DNA of 55,692 bases, from contig JAJRRC010000076.1 of the NCBI GenBank assembly GCA_024279865.1, positions 1 to 55,692 on the forward strand, given 5' to 3'. The translations under genes and the position numbers were made by a program. Under the pieces are notes generated by a model. That model made no database searches and had not been told where the DNA came from. It saw only the letters and a program-made list of their open reading frames with translations. Source of the stretch: Planctomycetota bacterium (GTDB lineage Bacteria > Planctomycetota > Phycisphaerae > Phycisphaerales > Phycisphaeraceae). This document shows, piece after piece, positions 1 to 6,609 of the stretch. The first letter of the stretch is position 1; the number at the start of each line of letters is the position of its first letter.

Positions 1-183
1 GCTCAACAAGTCAAACTTTCAGTGCAATATCGCTTTTTTCAAAAGATAGTCGATGTGATCGCCTATCGTCAAAATCGCAATCGAGACTCGCGTGTGTCAA
101 GTTGGAAAACGACCCTAAAGAAATTGGAAGCCTTGGGTATCAATCTCAATAAAATTCAGACATGTATACCGCAGGAGACATAG
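1..183 (+). CDS. C-terminal end of an unidentified host protein (partial)
   Basis: Frame 1 is open from the window edge to a TAG at 181-183 and gives 60 residues rich in Lys, Arg, Gln and Asn. It contains a basic helical-looking stretch ending KKLEALGINL. The start lies outside the window, so the family cannot be assigned. It runs in the same direction as the tRNA-Thr gene and is followed by a hairpin at 229-265. It could be a chance open frame, but the length at a window edge and the plausible helical composition favour a real C-terminus. Confidence 0.45.
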   Translation, partial: AQQVKLSVQYRFFQKIVDVIAYRQNRNRDSRVSSWKTTLKKLEALGINLNKIQTCIPQET

Positions 184-484
184 ACATGTCGCGCTGTCGT
201 ATTAGAATGCATTACAATATTATCGCATTTTTGACGGCAAAGTCAATATGATTTTGCCGTCAAAAAAAATACCCGTTCGTCGTTCATTGTGTCCGATGCA
301 GAGTGGAGGTGGTGATTGAAACCCGTTTGCAATAAGCAGGGAACGAGGATACAATTTTTGTTATAAGATGATGCAGTAAGAGATGTAAAAGCCTGTATGA
401 AAAGGTTTTGCGATTTTCCTGTTTCACTGGTTCAAAGAGAATGTCTGGGATGTGGATACTTGATTTGTCTCTTTGAGTCTCGAA
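184..484. other. Intergenic region upstream of tRNA-Thr with one strong hairpin
   Basis: No convincing gene is seen in these 301 bases. A perfect 13-bp inverted repeat (229-241 pairing with 253-265, 11-nt loop) follows the partial gene. Its arms begin and end in T and A runs, so it could stop transcription of the partial gene, although there is no T tract after the 3' arm on the plus strand. The rest presumably holds the tRNA promoter; I see no clear -35/-10 pair close to the tRNA. Confidence 0.5.
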
Positions 485-557
485 GCCCCCGTAGCTCAGT
501 TGGCAGAGCAGCGGTTTTGTAAACCGCAGGTCGCCGGTTCGAGTCCGGCCGGTGGCT
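485..557 (+). tRNA. tRNA-Thr(UGU), prophage attachment gene
   Basis: A full cloverleaf folds here. The acceptor 5' strand is 485-491, the D arm 494-509, the anticodon arm 511-527 with anticodon TGT at 518-520, the T arm 533-549, the acceptor 3' strand 550-556 and the discriminator T557. CCA is not encoded. The acceptor stem has one mismatch, C4 (488) opposite U69 (553). The 3' part from C512 onward lies in the 49-bp att repeat. The prophage therefore supplies the present 3' half, and the displaced host 3' half lies at 40059-40104. Confidence 0.93.
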
Positions 558-560
558 CTT
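512..560 (+). repeat. attL core, 49-bp direct repeat
   Basis: These 49 bases recur without mismatch at 40059-40107. The repeat starts at position 28 of the tRNA-Thr anticodon stem and ends three bases beyond the discriminator base. This is the usual form of a tyrosine-integrase site in which the phage carries the 3' end of the tRNA and restores the gene on integration. Identity drops sharply upstream (host 5' half here against phage sequence at attR). Downstream it only falls to roughly 80% for another 140 bp. Confidence 0.93.
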
Positions 561-563
561 GTT

Positions 564-604
564 AAAGCCTTGTAACTTAAACAGTTGCAAGGCTTTTTCT
601 TTTT
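564..604 (+). terminator. Rho-independent terminator of tRNA-Thr
   Basis: AAAGCCTTG (564-572) pairs with CAAGGCTTT (588-596), extended inward by AACT/AGTT (574-577 with 583-586), and is followed by a T-rich tract to 604. A diverged version of the same terminator lies behind the displaced tRNA fragment at 40111-40150. Confidence 0.8.
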
Positions 605-624
605 CCAGAATTGAGAAAAAACGC

Positions 625-650
625 GATGTCTCACCGATGTCTCACCGATT
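625..650 (+). repeat. Putative integrase arm-type sites, attL side (2 tandem copies)
   Basis: GATGTCTCACC occurs twice in tandem (625-635 and 636-646), followed by GATT. The same element occurs as two tandem copies just inside attR (39920-39945) and once more at 38332-38346. Copies on both sides of the att core are what arm-binding sites of a lambda-type integrase look like. Binding itself is inferred. Confidence 0.5.
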
Positions 651-679
651 TGTTTCGTTTTGGTTTTGGGGGAGACGTA

Positions 680-717
680 AAACAGGCACGGAACGTGGGC
701 TTGTTCCGTGCCTGTTT
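680..717. terminator. Bidirectional terminator between tRNA-Thr and the leftward repressor gene
   Basis: A perfect 15-bp stem (680-694 with 703-717) encloses an 8-nt loop. The stem ends in A and T runs, giving T tracts on either strand. It lies between the rightward tRNA and the leftward repressor gene ending at 760, so it can stop both transcripts. Confidence 0.75.
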
Positions 718-759
718 GTGTGTGGAAGTTGCAATAAATTGGTAATAAAACGGGGGCAA

Positions 760-1305
760 TTATTTATTGGTCGTGGCGCGTTCTTTTGCGTCGGTGAAGG
801 CATCTTCAATATTATTACGCCGAAACCATTCCTCTTGTGGCAGATCGTGCCAGTTTTCTTTTTGTTCACACCCCAGCGTGTACCGCCAGTCCGGGTATTT
901 ATCCCGCGTTTCTTTGTATCTCCAATTGATATCAACCAGTTTATCCACGAGCCATTCGTCGATCTCTGGCGGTAGATTACAGCCAGCAGCCTTGGCCCGT
1001 GCCTCTTCTTTTTCTTGTTTTTCTTCTGTAGCTTCTCTGGCATAACGTGTATATCGTTCTTCTTCGGTTTCTTTTCGCTTTTTCTTGGGCTTGTCTCCGT
1101 CCTGGTAGATGTTTTTGGGTGGGGTGACCTTGATGTTGAGAGCAATGACAAGTTTTTCAACGCTTGACAGACGAATATCTGCCTTGCCCGCTAAAAATTT
1201 CGACAAACTGGGACGGGGCAATCCAGCCTTTAGAGCCAGTTTAGTTATTGAAATACCATATTCTTTGGCAGTTTTTTTGATAGCATCTTCAATTGGGCTT
1301 CTCAT
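760..1305 (-). CDS. XRE-family transcriptional regulator, candidate lysogeny repressor
   Basis: This is a 181-residue protein. Residues 1-60 form a helix-turn-helix of the Cro/CI type, with the core SITKLALKAGLPRPSLSKFL. A very basic and acidic helical linker follows (about 70-110, KKKRKETEEERYTRYARE), then a C-terminal region rich in Trp that I do not recognise. It is the first gene inside attL and runs toward the att site. A TTGACC/TAAAAT promoter and operator-like repeats lie directly upstream (1338-1435), which fits an autoregulated repressor. The C-terminal part is not a LexA-type peptidase domain, so RecA-driven self-cleavage is not expected. Other phage regulatory roles are possible. 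Confidence 0.75.
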   Translation of the reverse strand: MRSPIEDAIKKTAKEYGISITKLALKAGLPRPSLSKFLAGKADIRLSSVEKLVIALNIKVTPPKNIYQDGDKPKKKRKETEEERYTRYAREATEEKQEKEEARAKAAGCNLPPEIDEWLVDKLVDINWRYKETRDKYPDWRYTLGCEQKENWHDLPQEEWFRRNNIEDAFTDAKERATTNK

Positions 1306-1337
1306 TTCAATAGCCTCCTAAAAAACCATTCGTTCTA

Positions 1338-1435
1338 ATTGCATACAATATTTTATACTATTGGTTCAAAAGGTCAAGCGTAAACATTCAAAAGTGTATG
1401 GAATTACATACGCGTTCCAATTGCATACACTTTTG
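1338..1435. promoter_or_regulatory. Operator-like repeat cluster and repressor promoter
   Basis: The half-site AATTRCATAC occurs at 1338-1347, 1402-1411 and 1419-1428, and inverted at 1396-1405. The best pair is a 17-bp inverted repeat (1389-1405 with 1419-1435, one mismatch) spaced by 13 bases. On the minus strand TTGACC (1372-1377) is followed after 16 bases by TAAAAT (1350-1355), upstream of the regulator gene starting at 1305. The copy at 1338-1354 covers the expected transcription start. The HTH regulator is the obvious candidate to bind here. Confidence 0.6.
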
Positions 1436-1673
1436 CACCACTTTTTTTTACCCCAACTCATCCCCCCGGCCCACCGACACCCTAATGCGCACGAAAAAAC
1501 ACCCTAACAAACAGGTGTTGTTGATCGGTGTGATTTGGGTTGAGATTGGGAGGAGAATTTGGAATCGAGGTTTAGTCCCAACCTGTGATCTTCCGATAGA
1601 AGTGGTAGGTTTGTCTGGACTGAACATGATTCTGCTCGTATGATATTATGTCGATTAAGAAAAGGACTGATTG
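1436..1673 (+). other. Leader region of the small gene pair 1674-2370
   Basis: No gene is seen. An AT-rich possible -10 (TATTAT at 1644-1649, or TATGAT at 1639-1644) lies shortly before the purine-rich ribosome-binding site AAAGGA at 1661-1666. No strong -35 is visible. Transcription may instead start in the operator cluster just upstream. Confidence 0.3.
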
Positions 1674-1883
1674 ATGACACGCACAACACGCAACATTCTT
1701 CGGGGCATGGGATCAATAGATTTGTTTCCACAGAGAAGGCCGTCACATGTTGGCCGCGGGCTGAACCTGCATTTGACGGACGCTGAGGCTTTGGGCCGTG
1801 ACTGGCAGGTCGTCGCCAATGACTTCTGCTCTGCTGTCGAACATGTGGTCAAGGAAGCCGAAGCCAATGTCAAGCAGAAGTAA
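1674..1883 (+). CDS. Small protein encoded ahead of the DUF2335 gene
   Basis: The product has 69 residues and begins MTRTTRNILRGMGSID. Short proteins with an N-terminal RNILxGxGSI pattern are often found beside DUF2335 genes in prophages, which is my reason for calling it real. The ATG at 1674 has AAAGGA upstream. Its last codons overlap the next gene, whose start is at 1867, so the two are probably translationally coupled. No catalytic motif or membrane segment is seen. Function unknown; the position beside the repressor suggests expression in the lysogen. Confidence 0.6.
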   Translation: MTRTTRNILRGMGSIDLFPQRRPSHVGRGLNLHLTDAEALGRDWQVVANDFCSAVEHVVKEAEANVKQK

Positions 1884-2370
1884 GCGAAAAAAGAACGGCA
1901 GTGTCCCAAAGAGACTTCAGACACCGCCCGCTAAACAAACCATACATCACACGGAAACCCATACGCAAGAGATCATGATTCAGCGTAGTGGTCCGCTTCC
2001 GGACCCGGGGACACTGAAGGCATACGAAGAAGCATTTCCTGGTTTAGCACAAACCATTGTTCAGCAATTCACAGATCAATCCAGCTATCGACAAGAGATG
2101 GAACGCAAGGTTCTTGAAACAGAGGTCTGGAAAAACAAATCCGACGCACGCGAAATCTTTTCAGGACAACTGATGGCGTTCGGGGTAGCCATGACTGGCA
2201 TACTTGTAGCAGGCTGGTGTGTGTCTCATTCAAATAGTGTTTGGCAGGCGTGGGCTGGAGCCAGTATTGCAACGACTGGCCTGGCACCGGTGATTGGGAG
2301 GTTCATCACTGGGCGCAAGTCTGGCTCGCCATCGGACGACGAAGGCAAATCCGAAGTCGAAAAAACTTAA
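1867..2370 (+). CDS. DUF2335-type predicted membrane protein
   Basis: The 167-residue protein has a basic N-terminus (SSRSKRKKNG), a conserved segment SGPLPDPGTLKAYEEAFPG, a helical region to about residue 105, and two hydrophobic segments (about 106-128 and 132-152). These end in a charged tail, KSEVEKT. This order of features matches the DUF2335 family of integral membrane proteins common in prophages and plasmids. The start at 1867 overlaps the upstream gene and excludes 23 upstream residues that would lie in its coding sequence. The family has no established biochemical role; membrane-level exclusion of other phages is conjecture. Confidence 0.7.
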   Translation: MSSRSKRKKNGSVPKRLQTPPAKQTIHHTETHTQEIMIQRSGPLPDPGTLKAYEEAFPGLAQTIVQQFTDQSSYRQEMERKVLETEVWKNKSDAREIFSGQLMAFGVAMTGILVAGWCVSHSNSVWQAWAGASIATTGLAPVIGRFITGRKSGSPSDDEGKSEVEKT

Positions 2371-2414
2371 CAAGGTGTGTTAATCATCCTTACCCGTCCG
2401 CTGGCCCGGCCCAC

Positions 2415-2831
2415 TTAATCTTCGTCGGGGGGATCATCGGAATCATCTTGCTGCTCAATTTCAGGTTGTAACACTTGAATCCAAACGAGAAAATGCCTTC
2501 CAGATGGGGCCAGTTCTGGATTTTTTGAAACAGATACTCGTCGCATCCAATCAATCCCTTCCATTATAGCGCGTTCAATTTCTCTAATCTGTGGGTTGTT
2601 CCATGGTTTTTGTAGTTTTTCAGCGCGATCATCGTGGTACTCAATCAATCTTGCAATCACGATAACGCACAACCTATATGAGCTGGACATCATTGCAAAG
2701 TCATGATTAACCCAGCACATGTATCGCGCATGGTAATTGCCGCCAGCACGGGCAAGAAGTGCAAAAAGTAAGATTGCAGCGATAATCCCAAAAACAACCA
2801 AGTACCCCATACCAAAATCCCCTATCAGCAA
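2415..2831 (-). CDS. Small membrane protein with one N-terminal helix
   Basis: The product has up to 138 residues. One hydrophobic helix (about 9-28, YLVVFGIIAAILLFALLARA) is followed by a soluble domain and an acidic tail rich in Asp, Pro and Glu. I recognise no family. The start may be Met1 (2831) or Met8 (2810); the second sits closer to the helix. It follows 2844-3053 leftward with a 12-base gap, so the two probably share a transcript with the regulator at 3392. It converges on the DUF2335 gene. Location in the lysogeny arm suggests superinfection exclusion or another lysogenic trait, unproven. Confidence 0.55.
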   Translation of the reverse strand: MLIGDFGMGYLVVFGIIAAILLFALLARAGGNYHARYMCWVNHDFAMMSSSYRLCVIVIARLIEYHDDRAEKLQKPWNNPQIREIERAIMEGIDWMRRVSVSKNPELAPSGRHFLVWIQVLQPEIEQQDDSDDPPDED

Positions 2832-2843
2832 AAAATCGAGATA

Positions 2844-3053
2844 CTACCCAGATATCATTTTGGTTATGAAAACAACAATCAAAACAACTATAAAGATCTG
2901 GAATAAACAGCCAAAAGCATGGAACGAGGCACTAATGCCAGCGATTAAAGATTCTGTAAAACGAGCAAACAAATTTGACTCATCTGAATAGATGAGTGTT
3001 AAAATTAACCCAACAACTCCAAAGCCAAGGGTACCCCACAATACAATCCACAT
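2844..3053 (-). CDS. Small two-helix membrane protein
   Basis: This 69-residue protein has two hydrophobic segments (about 2-21 and 46-66) joined by a short amphipathic loop containing SDESNLFARF. It has a clear ribosome-binding site, GAAGGGGAA, ahead of the ATG. The family is not recognised. It lies between the small XRE regulator and another small membrane protein on the same strand, so it is likely expressed from the same leftward lysogenic transcript. Two-helix proteins of this size in this position often act in superinfection exclusion, but a holin-like role cannot be excluded. Confidence 0.55.
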   Translation of the reverse strand: MWIVLWGTLGFGVVGLILTLIYSDESNLFARFTESLIAGISASFHAFGCLFQIFIVVLIVVFITKMISG

Positions 3054-3200
3054 TTATTTCCCCTTCAAAAAAACCACCCGTCAAAATAGCACAAACTGTG
3101 TATAACGCAAGGATTTTGTTTCCGCTGCGTTAAACTTGTCTGTCCAATATGCCGAACAGATACCTAATAGCCGGGGATTAAGGGGTCTGGGATGGGGTTG

Positions 3201-3392
3201 TTAAAGCGAGTCGAGGTCCACGTCCAGAGCGCGGAGCAGGTTCTCCAGCGTTGTGTCTGTAATAACTTTGTGGCCACGGAGGTAGGCGTTCAGTTTTGGC
3301 TGAGCCATACCAGACCTACGCGAGAGTTCCGACTGGGACATGCCAGACTGTTTAAGATGGTCGATAACCAATTGTCTAAAAAATTCGCTCAT
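3201..3392 (-). CDS. Small XRE-family regulator (Cro/CI-like)
   Basis: The 63-residue protein is essentially one helix-turn-helix domain: an N-terminal helix, then QSGMSQSELSRRSGMAQPKL as the recognition core, ending with LLRALDVDLDSL. It diverges from the early lytic genes that start at 3518, and the intervening 125 bases hold a promoter-like sequence and a CCCGAACGGG palindrome. That is the layout of a lambda-type immunity switch, so this may be the repressor or Cro of the early promoter. A second, larger HTH regulator lies at 760-1305. Which one maintains lysogeny cannot be decided from sequence. Confidence 0.72.
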   Translation of the reverse strand: MSEFFRQLVIDHLKQSGMSQSELSRRSGMAQPKLNAYLRGHKVITDTTLENLLRALDVDLDSL

Positions 3393-3407
3393 GTTTTACC
3401 TCAAGCT

Positions 3408-3436
3408 TTGACTAAGTATCCCCGAACGGGTACAAG
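3408..3436 (+). promoter_or_regulatory. Candidate early rightward promoter with internal operator
   Basis: TTGACT (3408-3413) and TACAAG (3431-3436) are spaced by 17 bases and point to the gene at 3518. The spacer ends in the palindrome CCCGAACGGG (3421-3430), a likely operator for the divergent HTH protein. The -10 matches the consensus at only four of six positions. Confidence 0.5.
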
Positions 3437-3452
3437 TATCGACATAAAGCAA

Positions 3453-3484
3453 GCCACGACTTTAGCGAAAACTAAAACCGTGGC
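3453..3484 (+). promoter_or_regulatory. Hairpin in the 5' leader of the early operon
   Basis: Arms 3453-3465 and 3472-3484 pair as 6 bp, two mismatches, then 5 bp, around a 6-nt loop. There is no T tract, so it is not an intrinsic terminator. It would lie in the leader of the early transcript, just before the GAGAGGA ribosome-binding site of the gene at 3518. Function unknown. Confidence 0.35.
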
Positions 3485-3517
3485 TCTAACCACCCTTGAC
3501 CACTGAGAGGATCAAGC

Positions 3518-3910
3518 ATGGCTGAGGCCCAGTATAACATCACCACATCCGATATGCCACTTGGCACTGGCGTCATTGCCATCGACGTAGCAAAGCAGAC
3601 TTGTCCGCATTGTGGCGCCCGCGTTTCGTTCTTCGCCGACGACTGGGGTTTCACCAGTCGCAAGGGCCGCAAGTACCACTGCTGGAGTTGCGGCGACGAC
3701 ATGCACTGTACGCCGGAGAACCTGACTGAGAACGAGCAGGCTATCTACGAGAAGATCAAGGACGACGGACCGATTACCGCTGAGGATATTGCTGACGAAC
3801 TGGGTGACATCTCGTCGCGACAAGTCCAGAGACTTCTATCACCAACTGGTGATTTATGTCGTAATGGCGTGCGAAACAAAAAGCCCGACGGCTACTATCT
3901 TCATAAATAG
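3518..3910 (+). CDS. Zinc-ribbon plus winged-helix protein, first early gene
   Basis: The 130-residue protein has a four-Cys zinc ribbon (CPHC at about 29-32 and CWSC at about 55-58). A C-terminal segment (about 70-115, AIYEKIKDDGPITAEDIADE) looks like a winged helix, with a small recognition region SSRQVQRLL. A GAGAGGA ribosome-binding site lies seven bases before the ATG. As the first gene of the rightward early operon it may be a DNA-binding regulator or a host-takeover factor. It is not a recognised family; the domain reading rests on the motifs alone. Confidence 0.7.
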   Translation: MAEAQYNITTSDMPLGTGVIAIDVAKQTCPHCGARVSFFADDWGFTSRKGRKYHCWSCGDDMHCTPENLTENEQAIYEKIKDDGPITAEDIADELGDISSRQVQRLLSPTGDLCRNGVRNKKPDGYYLHK

Positions 3911-4006
3911 TTGTGAGTACTCACTTCCATTACGCCATTTTCATGTCGTACAAATGTCGTAGTAATGTCGTAGTCAAGCCCACTTCCATCTGCCATGCTG
4001 GTCCCC

Positions 4007-4222
4007 ATGGCAAACACACCCCCGAAAAGCGTACCCAACGAATGCCCGCATTGCGGCAGGCGACACAGAATCCCATTCCCCACACCACCCCTCGTGAAGG
4101 GCGGCCAAGGTCGCAGCGACCACGACATGGTGTCGTACATGATAATCACGCTGGCGGTGATCTGCTTCGCTGCAATCCTGTTCGTCGCAGGCATCTTGCT
4201 AGGTCAGGGGGTGACGGCATGA
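4007..4222 (+). CDS. Small protein with half zinc knuckle and C-terminal membrane helix
   Basis: The product has 71 residues from the ATG at 4007 (an upstream in-frame start at 3995 exists). It has a CPHCGRRHR motif near residue 13 and a single hydrophobic helix (about 43-66, IITLAVICFAAILFVAGILL). It overlaps the following gene by ATGA (4219-4222), which supports translation. The Cys pair is unpaired within the protein, so metal binding would need a dimer or a partner. Function unknown. Confidence 0.55.
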   Translation: MANTPPKSVPNECPHCGRRHRIPFPTPPLVKGGQGRSDHDMVSYMIITLAVICFAAILFVAGILLGQGVTA

Positions 4223-4497
4223 GACACCGCAAGAATCCACCGCAGTACCACAACTGCCCGCATGGCCTTTACATCGGCGAGCCAATCCCAGGCAGCAAGT
4301 TCGTCCGCGACTACTGCACCAATTGCGGCACGCCGATTCGAGTCTACTCAACAGCCGCCAAAAAAGTAGAGAGACAGCCTCTCTGTGTGATGAACTTTTG
4401 CGAGGACTGCGACCCGATACCGCGGGAAAAACCAACACCCCAGTCCGTCACACTCGGCGGTAGCTTGAGTTTTCAACTACCCAGCGATCTCTATTAA
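4219..4497 (+). CDS. Small Cys-rich protein, probably zinc-binding
   Basis: This 92-residue protein starts in the ATGA overlap with the preceding gene. Cysteines occur as NCPH (about 11), CTNC (about 30-33) and CEDC (about 61-64), enough for one or two zinc sites. The C-terminus is Pro/Ser rich. I recognise no family. The open frame extends upstream to 3913, but that part lies antiphase to the preceding gene and has no support. The gene belongs to the early cluster of small zinc-binding proteins ahead of the Gp157-like gene. Confidence 0.6.
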   Translation: MRHRKNPPQYHNCPHGLYIGEPIPGSKFVRDYCTNCGTPIRVYSTAAKKVERQPLCVMNFCEDCDPIPREKPTPQSVTLGGSLSFQLPSDLY

Positions 4498-4522
4498 ACC
4501 GGCAACAAAGGAGCCAACACAC

Positions 4523-4951
4523 ATGGAAAAACTACACCCCCAAGATATCAACGACTTTTTCAAGCAGGTCAAAGACAACACGACCGGCGAGCTTTTGGAC
4601 AAGCTTGCCAACGTGATTGAGAACAAGAACCAATTGACCGCCCGCGTCAAGGTAGCGAACGAAGCAAAGGGAATGCTCGAACGCCTGCTTTTACAGCGAG
4701 CAGAAGAAGCAGGCGTCCAGTCCTTCAGCACCCCAACTTTAAGTGTGACTATCAAAGACAAGGTGGTCGCCAAGTACAGCCCACCCATGTTCGACGACAT
4801 TCTGGCTTGGGCCGTCAAAACAAACAATCAGCAGATCATTCAACGCCGATTCAGCAACGCCAAAGTGGAGAGCTTGGCGGTAGACGGCGTACCGTTGCCA
4901 GATGGCCTGACGCTTGAAGTACTTCCAACCGTTTCATCCCGTCGCAAGTAA
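4523..4951 (+). CDS. Gp157-like phage protein
   Basis: The 142-residue protein has a helical N-terminal half (about 5-70, ending NEAKGMLERLLLQRAEEAGV). It is followed by the characteristic segment in which a FSTPTLSVTIKD strand leads into the DNA-nuclease-like tail RRFSNAKVESLAVDGVPLPDG. This layout matches the siphovirus Gp157 family, which usually sits beside single-strand-binding or recombination genes in phage early operons and is linked to phage-resistance phenotypes in Streptococcus thermophilus phages. An AAAGGAG ribosome-binding site precedes the ATG. Here it leads the replication block. Confidence 0.7.
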   Translation: MEKLHPQDINDFFKQVKDNTTGELLDKLANVIENKNQLTARVKVANEAKGMLERLLLQRAEEAGVQSFSTPTLSVTIKDKVVAKYSPPMFDDILAWAVKTNNQQIIQRRFSNAKVESLAVDGVPLPDGLTLEVLPTVSSRRK

Positions 4952-4994
4952 ACAAACAAACTAACCGTGCAAAATCGCACAAGGAGACAACACT

Positions 4995-5693
4995 ATGTCA
5001 GAGACAAATGAAATCGCAACCACTCAACAAAACCTACCGGTCGCAGCCATGCCGCAGCCCCCGGCTCGGCCGGGCATGATCGAGAACACGACAGGGGAGG
5101 ATTTGGAGCTTCCGGTATTGCACCTGTTCCAGGACATCGGCAAGGAATCCGATCAGTACGGCGAACATGACAAAGGGGATTGGATTGATTCGTTGACGCT
5201 CGAAGCGATCAAAGACCCGATCATCATTCCCGTATCAGGCAAGAAAGAGTTCGTTGTTTGGTACGACCGGGACAGCACCCTCGGCAAGGGACTCGTCAAT
5301 AAATACGACACACGGGCCGAGGTACCGTCTGAGTACCAGGAAGATCAAGCCAATTACATCATCTCAGAAACCGTGACGTTTTACGTTCTGGTTTCAGGCG
5401 AACAATTGCCCGCAGTCATACGCTTCAAGTCAACCGCCTTGAAGGTGGCCCGTCAGCTCAACACGTTGGAGCGGATCCGCGCAGCCAAGCAGAAATGCCT
5501 TGGCCAATACAAGCTTGGCGTCACGCTTCGTTCGAACGACAAGGGCAAGTGGTATGTGCCGATGATCACGCCGAATGGTGACGCTAGCCAAGCGGACCAA
5601 GAAGCAGCTATTGCAGCCTACAACATGATCACCGGCGGCAACGTGACCGTCCATGACGTTGAAGAAATGGCCGACGACGACATTCCAATCTGA
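4995..5693 (+). CDS. Conserved phage early protein, possible ssDNA-binding role
   Basis: The 232-residue protein has a disordered N-terminus rich in Pro and Gln (about 1-30), a central mostly beta region (50-150) containing KKEFVVWYDRDS, a helical stretch RQLNTLERIRAAKQKCLGQY, and an acidic tail VEEMADDDIPI. An acidic C-terminal tip is typical of single-strand-binding proteins, and the place between Gp157 and the helicase genes fits one. The fold is not recognised. AAGGAGA precedes the ATG. It could equally be another recombination accessory. Confidence 0.6.
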   Translation: MSETNEIATTQQNLPVAAMPQPPARPGMIENTTGEDLELPVLHLFQDIGKESDQYGEHDKGDWIDSLTLEAIKDPIIIPVSGKKEFVVWYDRDSTLGKGLVNKYDTRAEVPSEYQEDQANYIISETVTFYVLVSGEQLPAVIRFKSTALKVARQLNTLERIRAAKQKCLGQYKLGVTLRSNDKGKWYVPMITPNGDASQADQEAAIAAYNMITGGNVTVHDVEEMADDDIPI

Positions 5694-5829
5694 TCTTAAT
5701 GACACTAGGTAGGGGTCGTGAGAGAGAGCCAGCGATCGACCGGCCTAAATAAAAGCGTAAACTTCGCGCGGCTCCGGGCTGGTGCCAGGCCAGCATTTAC
5801 TTCAAAACTATTAGAACAGGAACATAGAC
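5694..5829 (+). promoter_or_regulatory. Intergenic region with possible phage promoter and structured leader
   Basis: This is the longest gap within the early block. TAATGACACTAGGTAGGGG (5697-5715) resembles the promoters of T7/SP6-type RNA polymerases: SP6 has the same TGACACTA core and T7 has the TAGGG start. The phage polymerase promoter is unknown, so this is a candidate only. Downstream, the bases around 5754-5812 can form a long stem (GTAAA with TTTAC, enclosing GCTGG with CCAGC). Confidence 0.3.
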
Positions 5830-6528
5830 ATGTCAGAAGAAACCACAGTGGAAAACGCAACAATCAACGATACGGAAGCGATTGAAGAACCTGAAGCGAT
5901 TGAGCATGAAGATGCAGGCAACGAGGAAGATGTCGAAGCAAGGCAAGACGACGAACGCTTTGAAGAAATTGTCGGCGAGCAAAAGCGTGAAATCAATATG
6001 CTCCGGGAACACGATGAGCATGTTCGAAGCATTGCAGCCAGGGCGTCAAAGCTTCGAAACGATTGGCTGTCGGCAAAGGAAACAGCCTCAAGCAGGAAAA
6101 AAGCATACGAAGCTTGCCTCGAGGAGTTGCAAGACGAATGCTTGAACCGTCCAACCTTCGGCCCGTTGTTCGAAGAACAGGCCGCTGACGATGCAGAAGA
6201 GCATGCAGTCCCCGACGACGAGCTACCGCAAGAGGATGACGGCATCAGCAATCTCCCTTGGCGATATCAGCCAATCGAAATGCTGGACCTGACCGAGTAT
6301 GAGATTGATAAATTGAACGACCTTGAATCAGATGACTTTGGCACCCTTGGCGAGATCGCTGATTTCCTGGCAGAAAACAAATTAGCGTCAGAATACCTTT
6401 GCTTTTCTGATGACGACGAGGCAAGGATTCGCACAGCAGTGCAAGAATTCATCACCAACGAAACCCAAACTAACACCGATGAAGCTGGCGAAGCTGATTC
6501 TTCCGATCCACTGGACCCGACCGACTAA
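5830..6528 (+). CDS. Acidic coiled-coil protein of the early region
   Basis: The 232-residue product is very acidic at both ends (residues 1-50 and 210-232 are dominated by Glu, Asp and Ala). A coiled-coil-like middle (about 45-105) contains RASKLRNDWLSAKETASSRK. A segment at about 150-185, LDLTEYEIDKLNDLESDDFG, followed by TLGEIADFL, looks like a helix-hairpin-helix. It is not a recognised family. The position directly before the helicase and PrimPol genes suggests a replication accessory role; DNA mimicry by the acidic ends is another possibility. Confidence 0.6.
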   Translation: MSEETTVENATINDTEAIEEPEAIEHEDAGNEEDVEARQDDERFEEIVGEQKREINMLREHDEHVRSIAARASKLRNDWLSAKETASSRKKAYEACLEELQDECLNRPTFGPLFEEQAADDAEEHAVPDDELPQEDDGISNLPWRYQPIEMLDLTEYEIDKLNDLESDDFGTLGEIADFLAENKLASEYLCFSDDDEARIRTAVQEFITNETQTNTDEAGEADSSDPLDPTD

Positions 6529-6609
6529 CCACGTCCCCGCGTCGTAATCCCCCTTAAATCTTGAACAAAAAAACCGGCAAATGGAGCCGGGCGCCAAAGG
6601 TACGCACCC

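Noticed and set aside
284-634. Minus-strand open frame containing RTRTGDLRFTKPLLCQLSYG
   Set aside because: This peptide is the well-known false translation of a tRNA gene; it covers tRNA-Thr antisense.
3913-4218. Upstream extension of the Cys-rich gene at 4219 giving a 194-residue protein
   Set aside because: The extension is antiphase to the zinc-knuckle/membrane gene 4007-4222 and has Arg/His-rich shadow-like composition; the ATGA overlap start at 4219 is better.
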